The position numbers and the translations under genes were made by a program. The notes below the pieces were generated by a model. The model saw only the letters and a list, made by a program, of their open reading frames with translations, was not told the origin of the DNA and did no database searches. Below, one piece after another: positions 33,311-44,086 of a DNA stretch of 44,086 nt; the stretch's first letter is position 1, and every line of letters starts with the position of its first letter. Source of the DNA: Nymphaea colorata (Eukaryota > Streptophyta > Magnoliopsida > Nymphaeales > Nymphaeaceae). The stretch spans positions 1 to 44,086 of the forward strand of contig NW_022205125.1 in NCBI RefSeq assembly GCF_008831285.2, read 5' to 3'.

Positions 33311-36300
33311 CCCTAATTAAGCATGCTTGTTGATTATGGTCAAATATCATGAAGCCACATAGACTATAGTTGATCAAGTTGGGATTCATAATATTGAAAT
33401 TTTCAGCACTAATAATGCATTCTTTGCATTGATTGGGGACATTTCTGTAATTTCTGCAAAATAAAACTTATTGCCATGTACTTGTTTGTAATAAGAGCAT
33501 TCATATACCTGACATGACAAAAGATATATATGTATAGAAGAGCAATACAAGAGAAGGCTGCAACCATTCCTTTTCTCATATAGCCCTTTCCATTTTCTTC
33601 TTTTATATCTTGAAGGCAGCCATATTGGCAATTTGGCATTGTGACACCATGCACATCCAAAAGGCAATCTAGTTTAGTTAGCTAAAACATTTTCTGGAAT
33701 TCAACCTGAACTTAACTCAATCTAGTTTGCTTTGTCTGATTCTGTAAAAAACTTACTCAAAAGATTGTTTCTTTAGATCTTGCTGCTATTTTCTTCACCA
33801 ATCAAATAAACAAACAAAAGTCAATCACATGTATTTCAAAGGTGAAGAAGACAAGACCTGCATTTACCAACAAGAAACACAATCCACCTGTGCAAATGCA
33901 ACTTAACATGGTATCTATCCCTACAATGGGGGAACAGGGAAAAACACATATATAGTCCAACTATAGAGTATGGAAACAATCAATGACAAAGACAGCTAAG
34001 CCTGACTGAAGAAGAAGCAAAAGCATGTATAGGACCAAATTGTCCAAATACAAAGGCACTCAGATTGAGAAAGCACCAGCAAAAATAAAGTTCACAATCA
34101 CAGGTTAATATATCTTCTAATTTATGGATGGCAAGCATGAGTTCTCTATTGGTTATTCACATAATCAATCCAGTTGGTTGGCTTCTACTGGATTTAGTGA
34201 CTCGTAATATCAGATGTCCACAAAAAAGAGTTTGTAAATATAATGACTGTGGCTTCCTAGCAAATGACATATTGTTATATATTTAGTAGTCAAAATTGCA
34301 CCTGGGCAGCCACCTAGGTATCCAGGCCCTAGAAGCCACTCCTTTGACTAGGCTGGTCCACCTAGCCTGCCAAGTAAAAAAAGTGAAAGTAAAATTCTTT
34401 CCTTTTCTCCTTTTTTTTTTCTTCTTCTATTTTTGCCTTTCATTATTATTTATTTTCTAGTTTTTTTTTCTTTTTTGTTCTTATTTTTCTTTTTATTCTC
34501 CTTCTACCTCTTTTTTTTTTTCCTCCTTTCATTTACAATTTTTATCTGCCTAGGCACCACCTCGTCCTGTTTTTAAGGTCCACTGCCTAGGCCTGCCTAG
34601 CACTTTCAAGTTTCAATTACTAAGGTTACGTCTGGTAGAATTTGAATGACATCAATTTAAATGTAAGGATAGTGATGATGGCCAGCGCTGTTTTACACTA
34701 CAACTCTACAAGGAGTGATGCTAAGGTGGATGTTTCTGATCGTGAATACTACAAGGAGTGATGGTAGGGTGGATGGTTCTGATTGTGAATTTTGTCTACA
34801 GAAATATTGCAGATTTTCTGCAGTCACCAAGAAGCCTTGGATAAGTACAGTACTTTCTATTGCATAAATAAATGGATTAGTTACATTGGCAGCAAGTTAA
34901 TCCACACATGTCCAGCTTAAATTTTTCCATTTGAAAACAAAAAGTGCAGGACACTTAGGCTCATCAAGCTAGATATGCCAAACCTTACCTCACTGAATTA
35001 ATAACAAGGAAAGGAGTTCAGGTCTGTTTCCATTAATAAATAATTGAAGCTCTAACTTGTTCAAACTGGGGACTTAGGCCAAAAGAATTCAAATATAAAA
35101 CCAGGAGAAATACAAAACTAACAATACAAGAAGCAGTACAAAACTGGAGTGTAGCTTCTGTAGAATATTATTAACATATGTAGCATATATAAGTACATTA
35201 CTTAACATACATATGCAATTAAATTCAGAAAACATGATGACAATGAAAATAATCTCTTAATGGTGTAAATTAAACACATCTAATTACAGATAGCTGTACT
35301 CACATTTACAGATGTAGGATTATATTGAATTTGACTAGCCACATGTATAGCATGTGCTACCTCTGGTCAGGTTATGCTTAAAATTTAAATACATCAGTTC
35401 TCTAACCAATTTTTATATGGTGTTGGATTCTTCAAAGGTACTCATCAACCTTCACTTTTAAACCGATAACATTTGATGTCTTAGTTTTTTTTTTGTTTTT
35501 TTTTTAACCGTCAAGATCTGACAATGATATGTGAGGCAAACTTATTAGAGCTTAATCTGTCAGAATAAGCAACTTCAGTACCTAAGAAAGATGTCAAGCA
35601 ACCAAAATCGATCATGTCAAATTGGTTTTTCAACAGACATTTGGTCTGATTCTTTTTGTAACTTCTAATAACTCACAGATCAAAAACATTCAATAATAAG
35701 GATAGCAATACTTGCATATATATTCTTCGCAAAAGGCTGATCTAAAAACCACAATTACTCATGAGCCCACTAAATCAATCAAAACTTTTGTTGCTTGTTT
35801 GAGTCCATATAGAGTCGTCATTAAGTTAAGCATCTAACCTTAATGAACCTTCATACCAGGAGGAAAATCCATTGGAACTTTTTCATCTAATTTGAGATTC
35901 CAAAAGGTAGATAGAACATGTATTTGACAAATACTTTTAAATTGAAGCTGTTGCAGTTAGGATTCTACAATGGTCATTCTAACAACAAGAGCAAAAGTTT
36001 CTTCATAATCTAGTTTATACTCTTGTGGATTCACCTTTCTAAAGTATTGTCAACTTTCAGTTTAAATTTTGTAAATCCATCTACAGCCTATACCATCTAG
36101 ACTTCCTTCCTTAAGTAAATCTTGAATATCTCCTATACAAGCCTTTTGACAAATTCATGCCACACTTAATTTTTTAACCACCTTAAATAGCGCATTTCTA
36201 GTTTGATTTTGTTGGCTGAAACTCTCATCGTGGGCCTCAAGTGTGAGTATAGAACATGATTCTAAACCAATTATAACTATCTCCAACATTTGGTCTGTTG

Positions 36301-38292
36301 GATTCTATCGTTCCCCTTAGCCTACTTTTGTTCACAACTGACTCTGATTAAGGCACAAGGTAGTGTCAGACCCAAGTATACCTGACCATTAGCTCTTTTT
36401 CCATTATAACAACTCAATGAGAACTGTCTACAACATTTGGTCTGTTGGATTCTATTGTTTCCCTTAGCTTACTTTTGTTCACAACTGACTCTGAACAAAG
36501 GCACAAGGTAGTGTTAGACCCAAGTATATATGTCCATTAGCTCTTTTCCAAATCACAGGTATTGGACCTTCCTTCCTCTTTTACACTTGAGATGTCACAC
36601 AAATACTTAGGTTTTTCTGTTGTTAGATGAGCTTTAACACTTGAGATCTTAAACATAATCCCTAGGTTTTCCCACCGCTAGACAAACATAGGCCATATGT
36701 TAGTTAAGCCCCTGAGAAGACCAACCCAGACTAGTTGAGAATAGAAGATTCAGTCTTTTAGAAAAATCAATAAAAGAATATAGAAACACAACAATTAAAT
36801 GATCATAAGAATACATACAATATCAACAATCACCGTAAATCAAGTATAATACATAGTTCACCTATTATGCATAGTACCCGATGATGATAAAGTTATAAAC
36901 TACATTGTAACAATCCAATGCTACTAAAGGGTTCAAATAAAGTCACTGGCGTAATAAAAGGCAGTGAGCAAAAACCTTCAGCACTTGCCTCATAGAAGAA
37001 AGAAAAAGAAGCATCAACAGTAAGGGTAGACAGCATGGCAGCAACTCAGTAAAATTCATGAAGACAAAAAAAACAAAGAAGAAAAAAAGACAAAGGAGGA
37101 GGAAAAAAAGGAAAAGATAAAAAAGAAAAAAAGAGTATGAAAAGACGATGCAGGCAGAAAAAAGTAAAAAAGGAAGATAACAAGAAACAAACTCGTCAGT
37201 AGATATAGAAAAAGAGGGTCAAGTGTTTTGACTCCTTAGTTTTTCTTCTTCTTCTTTTTTTATTTTTTGGGAATGCTGAATACTTGATCAAAGGCCCGGT
37301 GACTAATGGCTAATTTTAGAGCCATGATTTTGGTCTAAAACTGGTTGGGTTAACACCCACAGCCAACCAGACATACAATTCGACTGACTAGTTGGTGTTT
37401 TGACCATAAAGGTTTCGACAATTAGCTAAAATCAGCTTTGCTGATCTTCTTCCCTAAAAATCTCAAGTTGAACGCGTTAGGTGTTTTCACTTGTACTATC
37501 ATTATCATCAATCATAATCATAATTGTACGTAAATGTGACTCTGGCTTTTATTTTATCTGAATTAAGTATTGAAGTTGTGTTCCTCTAGAAATCAAAAGC
37601 AAATGAAGGTTTCTTAATTAAACTTGAGATTTAGCAAAAAATAGCTACATGAAAACCAAGTAATAGTAAAAATTACTAGCATGAAGTGAACCCAATTACC
37701 ATGCCTGATTTAGATGATGTACAAGTATTTTTCTGCCATCTTGAGTGACAAAAACAGAACTAAGGTAGACCATCTAGCTACACAGCCCATGCACTAGCCT
37801 TTCCATCTATCAAAGCACTTGGTTTGCATTTCGCATCATTTCAATTTGCCATGAGGCATAATTCAACTAAATTTAACAGTATCGTCCATACACATCTAAT
37901 GCCTCATTTTGTAAGCAATATGGACAAGCACCAGGCATGCTAGACACCGAAGCCTGTCATGTGATAAATGCCATATGAATTTCAAGCCTAATGTCAGGGT
38001 CTAAATGTCTAGCTGTGGATACGAATATTAAGCATTAGAGAATGTGAACCCACTTCTATTTCCAGTCATCAACATTAAAATTTAGAAGCAAAAAAAAAAT
38101 TAATAATAATAAACTAAGAAGAACCTTGGAATGTCCATAGGAAAGAAAAGGATAAAAGGAAAAATGATCCAAGATTCCATGAACCATACTTTTTTAAGGA
38201 ACAACCAGAAACGAACTAGAATTTGGACAAGGAGCAGCATATCCTAATCTGATACAATATAATGAATACAAGGGTTTCTGTAGGCATCTAAC
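33311..38292. other. AT-rich non-coding interval
   Basis: Five kilobases without a convincing exon. It contains homopyrimidine tracts (34390-34530), a GA/AAAG-rich tract (37060-37150) and one direct duplication (36284-36549). Minus-strand open frames at 33386-33667 look mildly protein-like but match nothing I know. Confidence 0.5.
36284..36549. repeat. 119-bp direct duplication with 28-bp spacer
   Basis: Units at 36284-36402 and 36431-36549 share CAACATTTGGTCTGTTGG, TACTTTTGTTCACAACTGAC, GGCACAAGGTAGTGT and CCATTAGCTCTTTT, with scattered substitutions. The length is conserved at about 119 bp, so it is a local duplication of intermediate age. Confidence 0.85.
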
Positions 38293-38354
38293 CTTTTTTT
38301 CACAAGTTGACCAACCACAAGAAAACGGAGAAATTCCAACAGATGGAATACCTT
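38293..38354 (-). CDS. Possible exon of an unidentified minus-strand gene
   Basis: A 62-nt block between acceptor TCTTGCAG and donor AAG|GTTAGA. In the frame that continues the exon at 39114-39292 it reads GIPSVGISPFSCGWSTCEKK, with the split codon GAA at the junction. The protein is not recognised. Support is phase compatibility and splice signals only. Confidence 0.3.
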
Positions 38355-39113
38355 CTGCAAGATCAAAACCAAAGTGGAATATTAGGAATATTAGAAATAC
38401 AGTGAACTCAAAGTGCAAGCAGATATAAAAGATCCATTAAGATAATTAAGATTTTTAATTGTAGAAATATTAATTGGAATTGTAACTGGTTTTGATGTAA
38501 CTGGATTACTCCAATTTATTCTATTTATGCATAAATTGCATAAACTAGAGGCTTTTCCCCAAAAAATCCAGGCAATTCATGGGTCAAATTGGAGAAATGC
38601 TAAAGCAAAATAACTATGCTCAAACAAGAAATGAAATATATAATTGCCATTAACTTGAAATTGGCCCTTAAAAGCATGTAAGTGACATTGCTTTACAAGC
38701 TCTTTCGTATTATATACAATTCAAGAAACATAATTTGGTAAGATCTGAACTCCATCGCAGGTCTAGCAAAAGATTGTAGATAGATTAGAGTAGTCTGGCA
38801 CCATAAGCTAGCAAGAAATTGATTAAATCATAAAAATGCAGAAAGACAGCAAGCACCATTTCAACAGCCGTTCGTTTGGAAATTACATGCCACCATAAAA
38901 AGCTTGCACAAGATAGTGACACTGTTTTATGTACAAGAACAGTGGTGATTGAAGGAAGCGAATATTTCTGAACATCATCAACTCTGAATGGAAATTCCCA
39001 ACAGCTGTCTCAACCACACCAAAAGAAACAAAAATAAACAGAAAGGAGGAAGTGGTTATTTATTTAAATAGTAAATAAGCAAATAACTGGATCACCAGGT
39101 CCAAATGACATAC

Positions 39114-39292
39114 CTACAGCATCAACCATGAAGCCTGGACGAGCAACCATTAGGAGGAAACAAAAGGGTATTACATTTAATCCACCATAGCTACAAATCT
39201 CTGGTGCAGCCATATTTGGAATCTTGGATAAGGTTAAATATGGGGATAGTGTAGGTCTTGCAACCAATCTTGGAAAATCTTGGTGCTTCAGT
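39114..39292 (-). CDS. Possible exon of an unidentified minus-strand gene
   Basis: A 179-nt block open throughout on the minus strand, with acceptor GATACAAG and donor GTAG|GTATGT. The translation includes DFPRLVARPTLSPYLTL, PNMAAPEICSYGG and VARPGFMVDAV. Its end phase fits the exon at 38293-38354. No family is recognised and there is no transposon similarity I can name. It could be a chance open frame. Confidence 0.3.
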
Positions 39293-39590
39293 CTTGTATC
39301 AGAAGTATAAAAAAATAACATATGTTACATAACAAAAGGCACTTTACAAGATACATAAAACACAATAATTGAAAACATCAGGCTCTTCAGTCTTAATGTG
39401 ATATTGTCAGCACGTATTTATCTTCAAAAATATTAAAATATAGTGAGCCCGGCCCCTGAATAAATAAAATTTTATATGCTTTAATATCATTATAGTTTTC
39501 AAAATATTGACTGCATTTGTGACTATGGTCCTTAGCAATCCAGGAAGGTCAGCTTCTATATGTCAAATATGTGTTTAGAGTTCAGTTGGA

Positions 39591-39760
39591 TTCTGTCAGT
39601 CTAGGCAACCATTTTCGCAAATTTATTGTACAAACAGCAGAAAACAAACCACAGATAGAACTACTTGTTTTATTATTCTGTCAGTCTAGGCAACCATTTT
39701 CACAAATTTATTGCACAAACAGCAGAAAACAAATCACAGATAGAACTACTTGTTTTATCA
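39591..39760. repeat. 85-bp tandem duplication
   Basis: Adjacent units 39591-39675 and 39676-39760 start TTCTGTCAGTCTAGGCAACC and end near ACTTGTTTTAT. They differ at only a few positions (for example TTCGCA/TTCACA and TGTACA/TGCACA), so the duplication is recent. The open frame across it is a by-product. Confidence 0.9.
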
Positions 39761-40437
39761 CTCATCCACCCACCTAATAGGAATACAAGAATAAGAGAAA
39801 AAAGGCTATACTGGTAGTTCAAGAAGTATTGAGGAGGAAAATTCAAATGGTCAATGGGCTTCATTTTCTCGCTTCATTCAGCTTTAGTTATTGGTCTCTA
39901 AGTTAGACGGATTCTTCATTTTTGGTGCCACACCCGTGTCAATGCGATGCAAGTGCGACTCCAACATGCACCCAGGCATGGTCAATGCGCATTAGGTGTG
40001 GTCACTGGTCAACCTCACCTGGCCAAAATCGTCTGTTTTTTGTTGTGCACTGTCTCTCCCTTTTTCCTTTTTTTCCCCTCTCCCTCTCATTTTCCCCTCT
40101 CCTCTCCCTCGTTTTGCCTTTTCCAAATTTTCGATGCCCCTCTCCCTCCCTTTCATACCCCTCTATTTCCCCTTCTGTGCTTTGAAAAGAAAAGGGTAAC
40201 CTAAAAGAAAAGGACGAACCCTGCCCTTTAAAAGCTGGTTTGTCTTTGAAAAAGGAAGACTAATCCAGTCATCCTCTTTAGAAGATGAGCAGACCCCTGT
40301 CAAACCTTAAAAAGGACGACAAGCTACATGTGTTAAACACAAAAACTAATTTTACTTGAATCTAAAATTTTAGAAATGTACTAAAGTAACCTTTGAACAA
40401 AATGTTACAACAAAAAAGAATATAAACATATAAGACT

Positions 40438-40443
<6 letters not shown>

Positions 40444-40468
<25 letters not shown>
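40444..40468. repeat. GT microsatellite
   Basis: About twelve GT units in non-coding DNA. Confidence 0.9.
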
Positions 40469-42043
40469 AGGTCTTAACAACTGCTTTGTGTTGATAAATA
40501 ACTAACTTTCCATGTAACCTCCAACCAGAGAAACTTGTCTTTCTAAAAATGTAGACATGCGGTCATGCTATTGAGGAGCCAAACAATAATTATCACATTC
40601 TGTTAAGTCTTAAAATTTAAAAATATATACAGAACTAGAAAAGTACGAGATCTACGTCATAATCTGCAGATTCATGTTACATGTGCATTGAGTGCTTTAT
40701 GAGATTTACATCCTCTAACTCGCATGGATGTATCTGATACATGTATATCTAAGCTCGTGCACCGCAAACTGCGAAAGCAAGCCACCAACAAAATTACTAA
40801 TCTGTAAAGTGCTTTTGTTGACTAAACTTAACAACCAACAGCAAGCAACCGTGCCATTCTATACACACACATACACATATATAGTCATCTGAGAGAGGAC
40901 CAAACAGTCCATAACAGACCTACCTTTTGCAAGTGCCCTCACAATCTCATAAGAGACTTGGAAATCGCAATACAGCAAAAATTATCTAGTTCATCTCCAA
41001 CAAGGTTACATTCTTGAGAAAACAAAAATTTAACCTCTCAATCAAAGGGCATTGAATACTAGGTTCAGGGCCCAAATATATACATTGACATGGGGAACCA
41101 GCTGCTAGTGGAAGTTCCAATGGCTAGACTCTGGCTGTTGTTATCAGCCGAACAGCTAGTTTATTTATAGGCTCCATGACGAAAGAGCCGTTCGCAAAAA
41201 GACAAATGCAGAGAATAATAAAATATAGAAACAGAAAAGAACAAGCAAAGGATACCATACATATAAAAGAAATTTATATGCATATGTACATTTCCAATTA
41301 CACATAAACATACATTTAAGTGCATATGTTTATGAACTTGACGCTTTGCAACAGCTTCTAGCAAATTGAGGACAGCAAAGGGAAATTTATGCTGAGAGGT
41401 CATTACAAATTATTTTAAACTAATGGGAGGTAACCTTACATACTATCTATTAATATAAAATTAGAAGATTCAGTGGCATCAATGAGATACCAGAGGCATG
41501 ATCAAATAAACCTGCATTAAACAAGGAAAAATTGAAGATTCAGTTCATCAATGAGACACCGAGGTATAACCAAATCATTGTCACAGAAAACGTGTACGGG
41601 TATTATACGGCGAGGAATTTCACGGATATAATACAGCAAAGTTGTATATCTCAGGAATAAAACGGAAAAATCTCAGCAAATTTTAAAAAAATTTAAACAA
41701 TTTATAAATCCTGAAAATTACTAAAAAATAAAAAAAAAATCATAAAAAATATGAAAAAAATGCAAAAAACGCATATAATACGTGTTTTTTTCACATTTTT
41801 TATTTTTTGGCATTTTCTTAAAAAAGACACATTTTTTCACGTTTAATACAGCTGACTTTGTTTTGGCATATTATACGTGTTTTTTTCCAATAGTACGTGC
41901 ATGTTGTGAAATTGGACCAAATAAACCTGCACTATAGATAGTATTCAGAACTTTGGAAGGTAGACTATGGAATCTAATATCAAGATATATGCATATAAAT
42001 AGCAAGGTAAAGAAATTTCACAAAAACCAGCTGGGCATCTTAC

Positions 42044-42141
42044 AGATATTCTTGTTGCCACAAAACCAGCAGTTACAAGAGGTAAATGCAATCCACCTCT
42101 GTGAACTCCAGCTCTACTTGCCTGGAAGTGCCCAAAGGACC
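42044..42141 (-). CDS. Possible exon of an unidentified minus-strand gene
   Basis: A 98-nt block on the minus strand between acceptor GTTTATAG and donor TCT|GTAAGA. In the open frame it reads SFGHFQASRAGVHRGG then LHLPLVTAGFVATRIS. It is 2 nt plus 32 codons and ends in phase 0, so it does not join directly to the block at 39114-39292; another exon would be needed between them. The protein is not recognised. Of the three exon-like blocks this one has the most protein-like composition. Confidence 0.35.
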
Positions 42142-44086
42142 CTATAAACATTTTTAAATGAGATATTAAAATGATTTCATGATAAGCTTCTGTTATAACA
42201 GTGAGATTAGTAACATACTAACAAGTCTAACATGCATCATAAATGCTGTTAGGAGATGGATGTGTACATTTTTCACATATTCAAAATCCTTTTCATTTAG
42301 CCTCTTATCTAGGTTTCCACCAGTCCAGAATTATATTTCTCCTCCAGTGGTTGTTGGGATTTTTTATTTTAATTTTTTTCCTCTGACAAGGGTCTTTTTG
42401 TCATTTAGCAAGAAAGGCCAGCTGCACAACAATTGAAACATCCTAAAATATCTCTGATAAAAGGGCTAATAATAGCTAAGATGATGATCTTAAATCAAAA
42501 GAGCACAAAATAATAACAGGGACGCAAAACGGAAATGGACAAAAACTTTATGAATAAACAGTAAAATTACTGTTTAAAACAGTGCTATTGCAAACAGGAT
42601 TTCTCCCTTATAGACCAAACAACACGAGAACAAAGAGAAAGAACTCAAAGAAAACTAGCCATTGGTTAGCTCCAACAGCTCTAAAAAGAGCCATTGGAGC
42701 TCGTTATCCAACCAGATCCAATCTGGCCAAATTCCAAAAATGTCCAGATGTAAAAATAAAACAAAAAATAGAGAAAAACACTAAAATAAAGACTTAAACC
42801 TATATATAAGCACATATATCAGAATTATACATTCATATATATATAACCATTATTGTACATGTATAAAACATATACAGCTGAGATTGAATATATATGTACG
42901 CATAAGTACAGCATATATACATGTCTTTACATGTTTCCTAACAACGTCATCTTCTGGGTCCCTCTAGGAGGTTATCAAAAGACTGCACTTCATAATGCAT
43001 TGGCTGCCTGATGAATAAAGGTATCTATATTTCAAGATTATGCTCGTCTGGCTGTCATTTCATTATGTAGTTCTTTTGGGACACCATCGTACCTGTTACA
43101 ATATTCATTGTTAATGGGATGAAGCAACTATCCAACTTTACTTAAGAGATGCCCTTTGTGCAAAAAAATGGCTAAGGAACCAAATTGGGACCTCCTCATA
43201 GTAGAACTTATAATTTTTTCTGAAGAAATTCAGCTGCACATGCAACATGAAGCTCATCTCCGCAGGAAAAAGGAAAAAACAAACACTAGGTTTTGGCACT
43301 TAAGTTCTCATGGACCAAGAAAAGCAGGCCTCAGGTCTCTAACATAAGGGTGTTGCATCTTCTGACAGTTAAGAACGGTGGCAGTATCTGATGAAGATGA
43401 ACACTCTCATGAAATAACTTACAGGTATACGCAAGGGGCCTATTTGGCGATAAAATTTCTGGAAGTTCAAGTGGGAGGACAAGAGAAAAGCACGCTTAGA
43501 TGCTGGGTACATGAGGTGACAACTCTAGAAAGCTAATGTACCGATTAAAGCTAAGCTTAAACAAATTAGTTTCACAATGCAGGACAGTAGGTGTAATTGC
43601 AAGTTCAACTGTGATTCTTCTGACCATATCACCTTAAATGCTGGTGCTGGAGGACAACTTGAAATGGTGGCCCAGACAACAGTAGTACAATGTTCACCGA
43701 TGGAAAGTGTAAGATTAGGTTGGAGTTGGGTGAATGTCAGATGATAAAGGACAATCTGAGGCTTGCACAACAGTGTGAGTCTGAGGTTTGATATTTTCTA
43801 TGTTGCCAAATTGGTCAGGGATCATTGTGTGCGGAAAAAAAGAGCCAGATTGGTACATCACGGAAATTTCTTCGTGCAGGGTTTTAGATAGACAGTGTTT
43901 CACCATAGCTTTGGTGCCTGGTTTTTCTGTTATAAAATCATCTCTCAGTAATCCCCTAGCATTTTCAGGAAGCTAATTTAAATTCAGCTTTCCCTTTTTC
44001 ATGAAAGAAAGGAAAAAAGTAACATTCTCCTACGTGCATATGGATACCATACCAAAAATGTAAAATTGGTGCATTGGTCAACCTGT
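42142..44086. other. Non-coding flank with dispersed repeat
   Basis: It contains repeat copy 2 (42504-42795), then TA-rich sequence (42800-42930) and less AT-rich DNA from 43000 on. Open frames on both strands at 43500-43980 are short and unrecognised. I see no RNA gene. Confidence 0.45.
42504..42795. repeat. Dispersed repeat, copy 2 (~290 bp)
   Basis: It is the diverged counterpart of 14938-15225 in the same orientation, with the shared words GGATTTCTCCCTT, CCAACAGCTCTA and AGAGAAAAACACTAAAA. Confidence 0.75.

Larger units (their letters stand above)
39293..42043. other. AT-rich non-coding interval between exon-like blocks
   Basis: It holds the 85-bp duplication (39591-39760), a GC-richer patch with GATGCAAGTGCGAC words at 39925-40020 resembling 540-600, a CT-rich tract (40050-40170), a (GT)n tract (40447-40468) and a very AT-rich block with repeated ATAATACG-type motifs (41590-41900). 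I saw no firm exon. Confidence 0.5.

Noticed and set aside
40918-40985. Minus-strand candidate exon reading YCDFQVSYEIVRALAK before a good GTAGGT donor
   Set aside because: All three frames meet a stop between the nearest possible acceptor and the donor.
43525-43976. Overlapping open frames on both strands near the right edge
   Set aside because: They are short, opposite-strand overlaps with no recognisable motif or splice structure.
1-44086. CRISPR arrays, tRNA or rRNA genes, bacterial-type operons
   Set aside because: No regularly spaced repeats, cloverleaf or rRNA signature was seen; gene structure is eukaryotic.

Overview
This window looks like nuclear DNA of a flowering plant. It has intron-rich host exons with GT-AG borders, several plant LTR retrotransposons (Ty1/copia and Ty3/gypsy), short inverted-repeat elements and many microsatellites. 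There are no bacterial operons, no rRNA or tRNA genes and no CRISPR array. The species cannot be read from the sequence.

Host genes. The main content is two pieces of an asparagine synthetase domain-containing protein (ASNSD1-like) gene, both on the + strand but in reversed order. At 1775-11770 lie six exons encoding the C-terminal third (about 225 residues), with clean splice sites, continuous phase and a normal stop. The N-terminal part would lie before base 1. At 15828-20994, possibly to 21979, lie exons for the N-terminal glutaminase-like half, starting with MCGI, but they carry at least two in-frame stops and four or more frameshifts. The simplest reading is a tandem duplication: the end of copy 1, then a decayed copy 2 whose C-terminal exons are not seen in this window.

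Transposons. A copia element (23687-28985, minus strand) has two LTRs of 183 bp that read as identical, a 5-bp target duplication AATCT, a tRNA-iMet-type PBS and a polypurine tract. It looks young but has two frame breaks. Next to it is a gypsy chromovirus-like element (29169-33135, plus strand), truncated at its 5' end and full of nonsense codons, followed by the start of its 3' LTR. A second gypsy family left a fragment with an internal deletion and a 270-bp LTR inside the large ASNSD1 intron (4777-6290, minus). Two elements with imperfect terminal inverted repeats (9839-10246 and 22938-23525) look hAT-like and non-autonomous. A ~290-bp dispersed repeat occurs at 14938 and 42504.

From 33.3 to 44.1 kb the DNA is mostly AT-rich and non-coding, with tandem duplications. 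Three phase-compatible exon-like blocks on the minus strand (38293-42141) may belong to an unidentified gene. I found no clearly new molecular system. The most informative points are the reversed-order ASNSD1 pieces, the precise junction at 29168/29169 that shares 122 bp with intron sequence near the first piece, and the hairpins in the young copia element.
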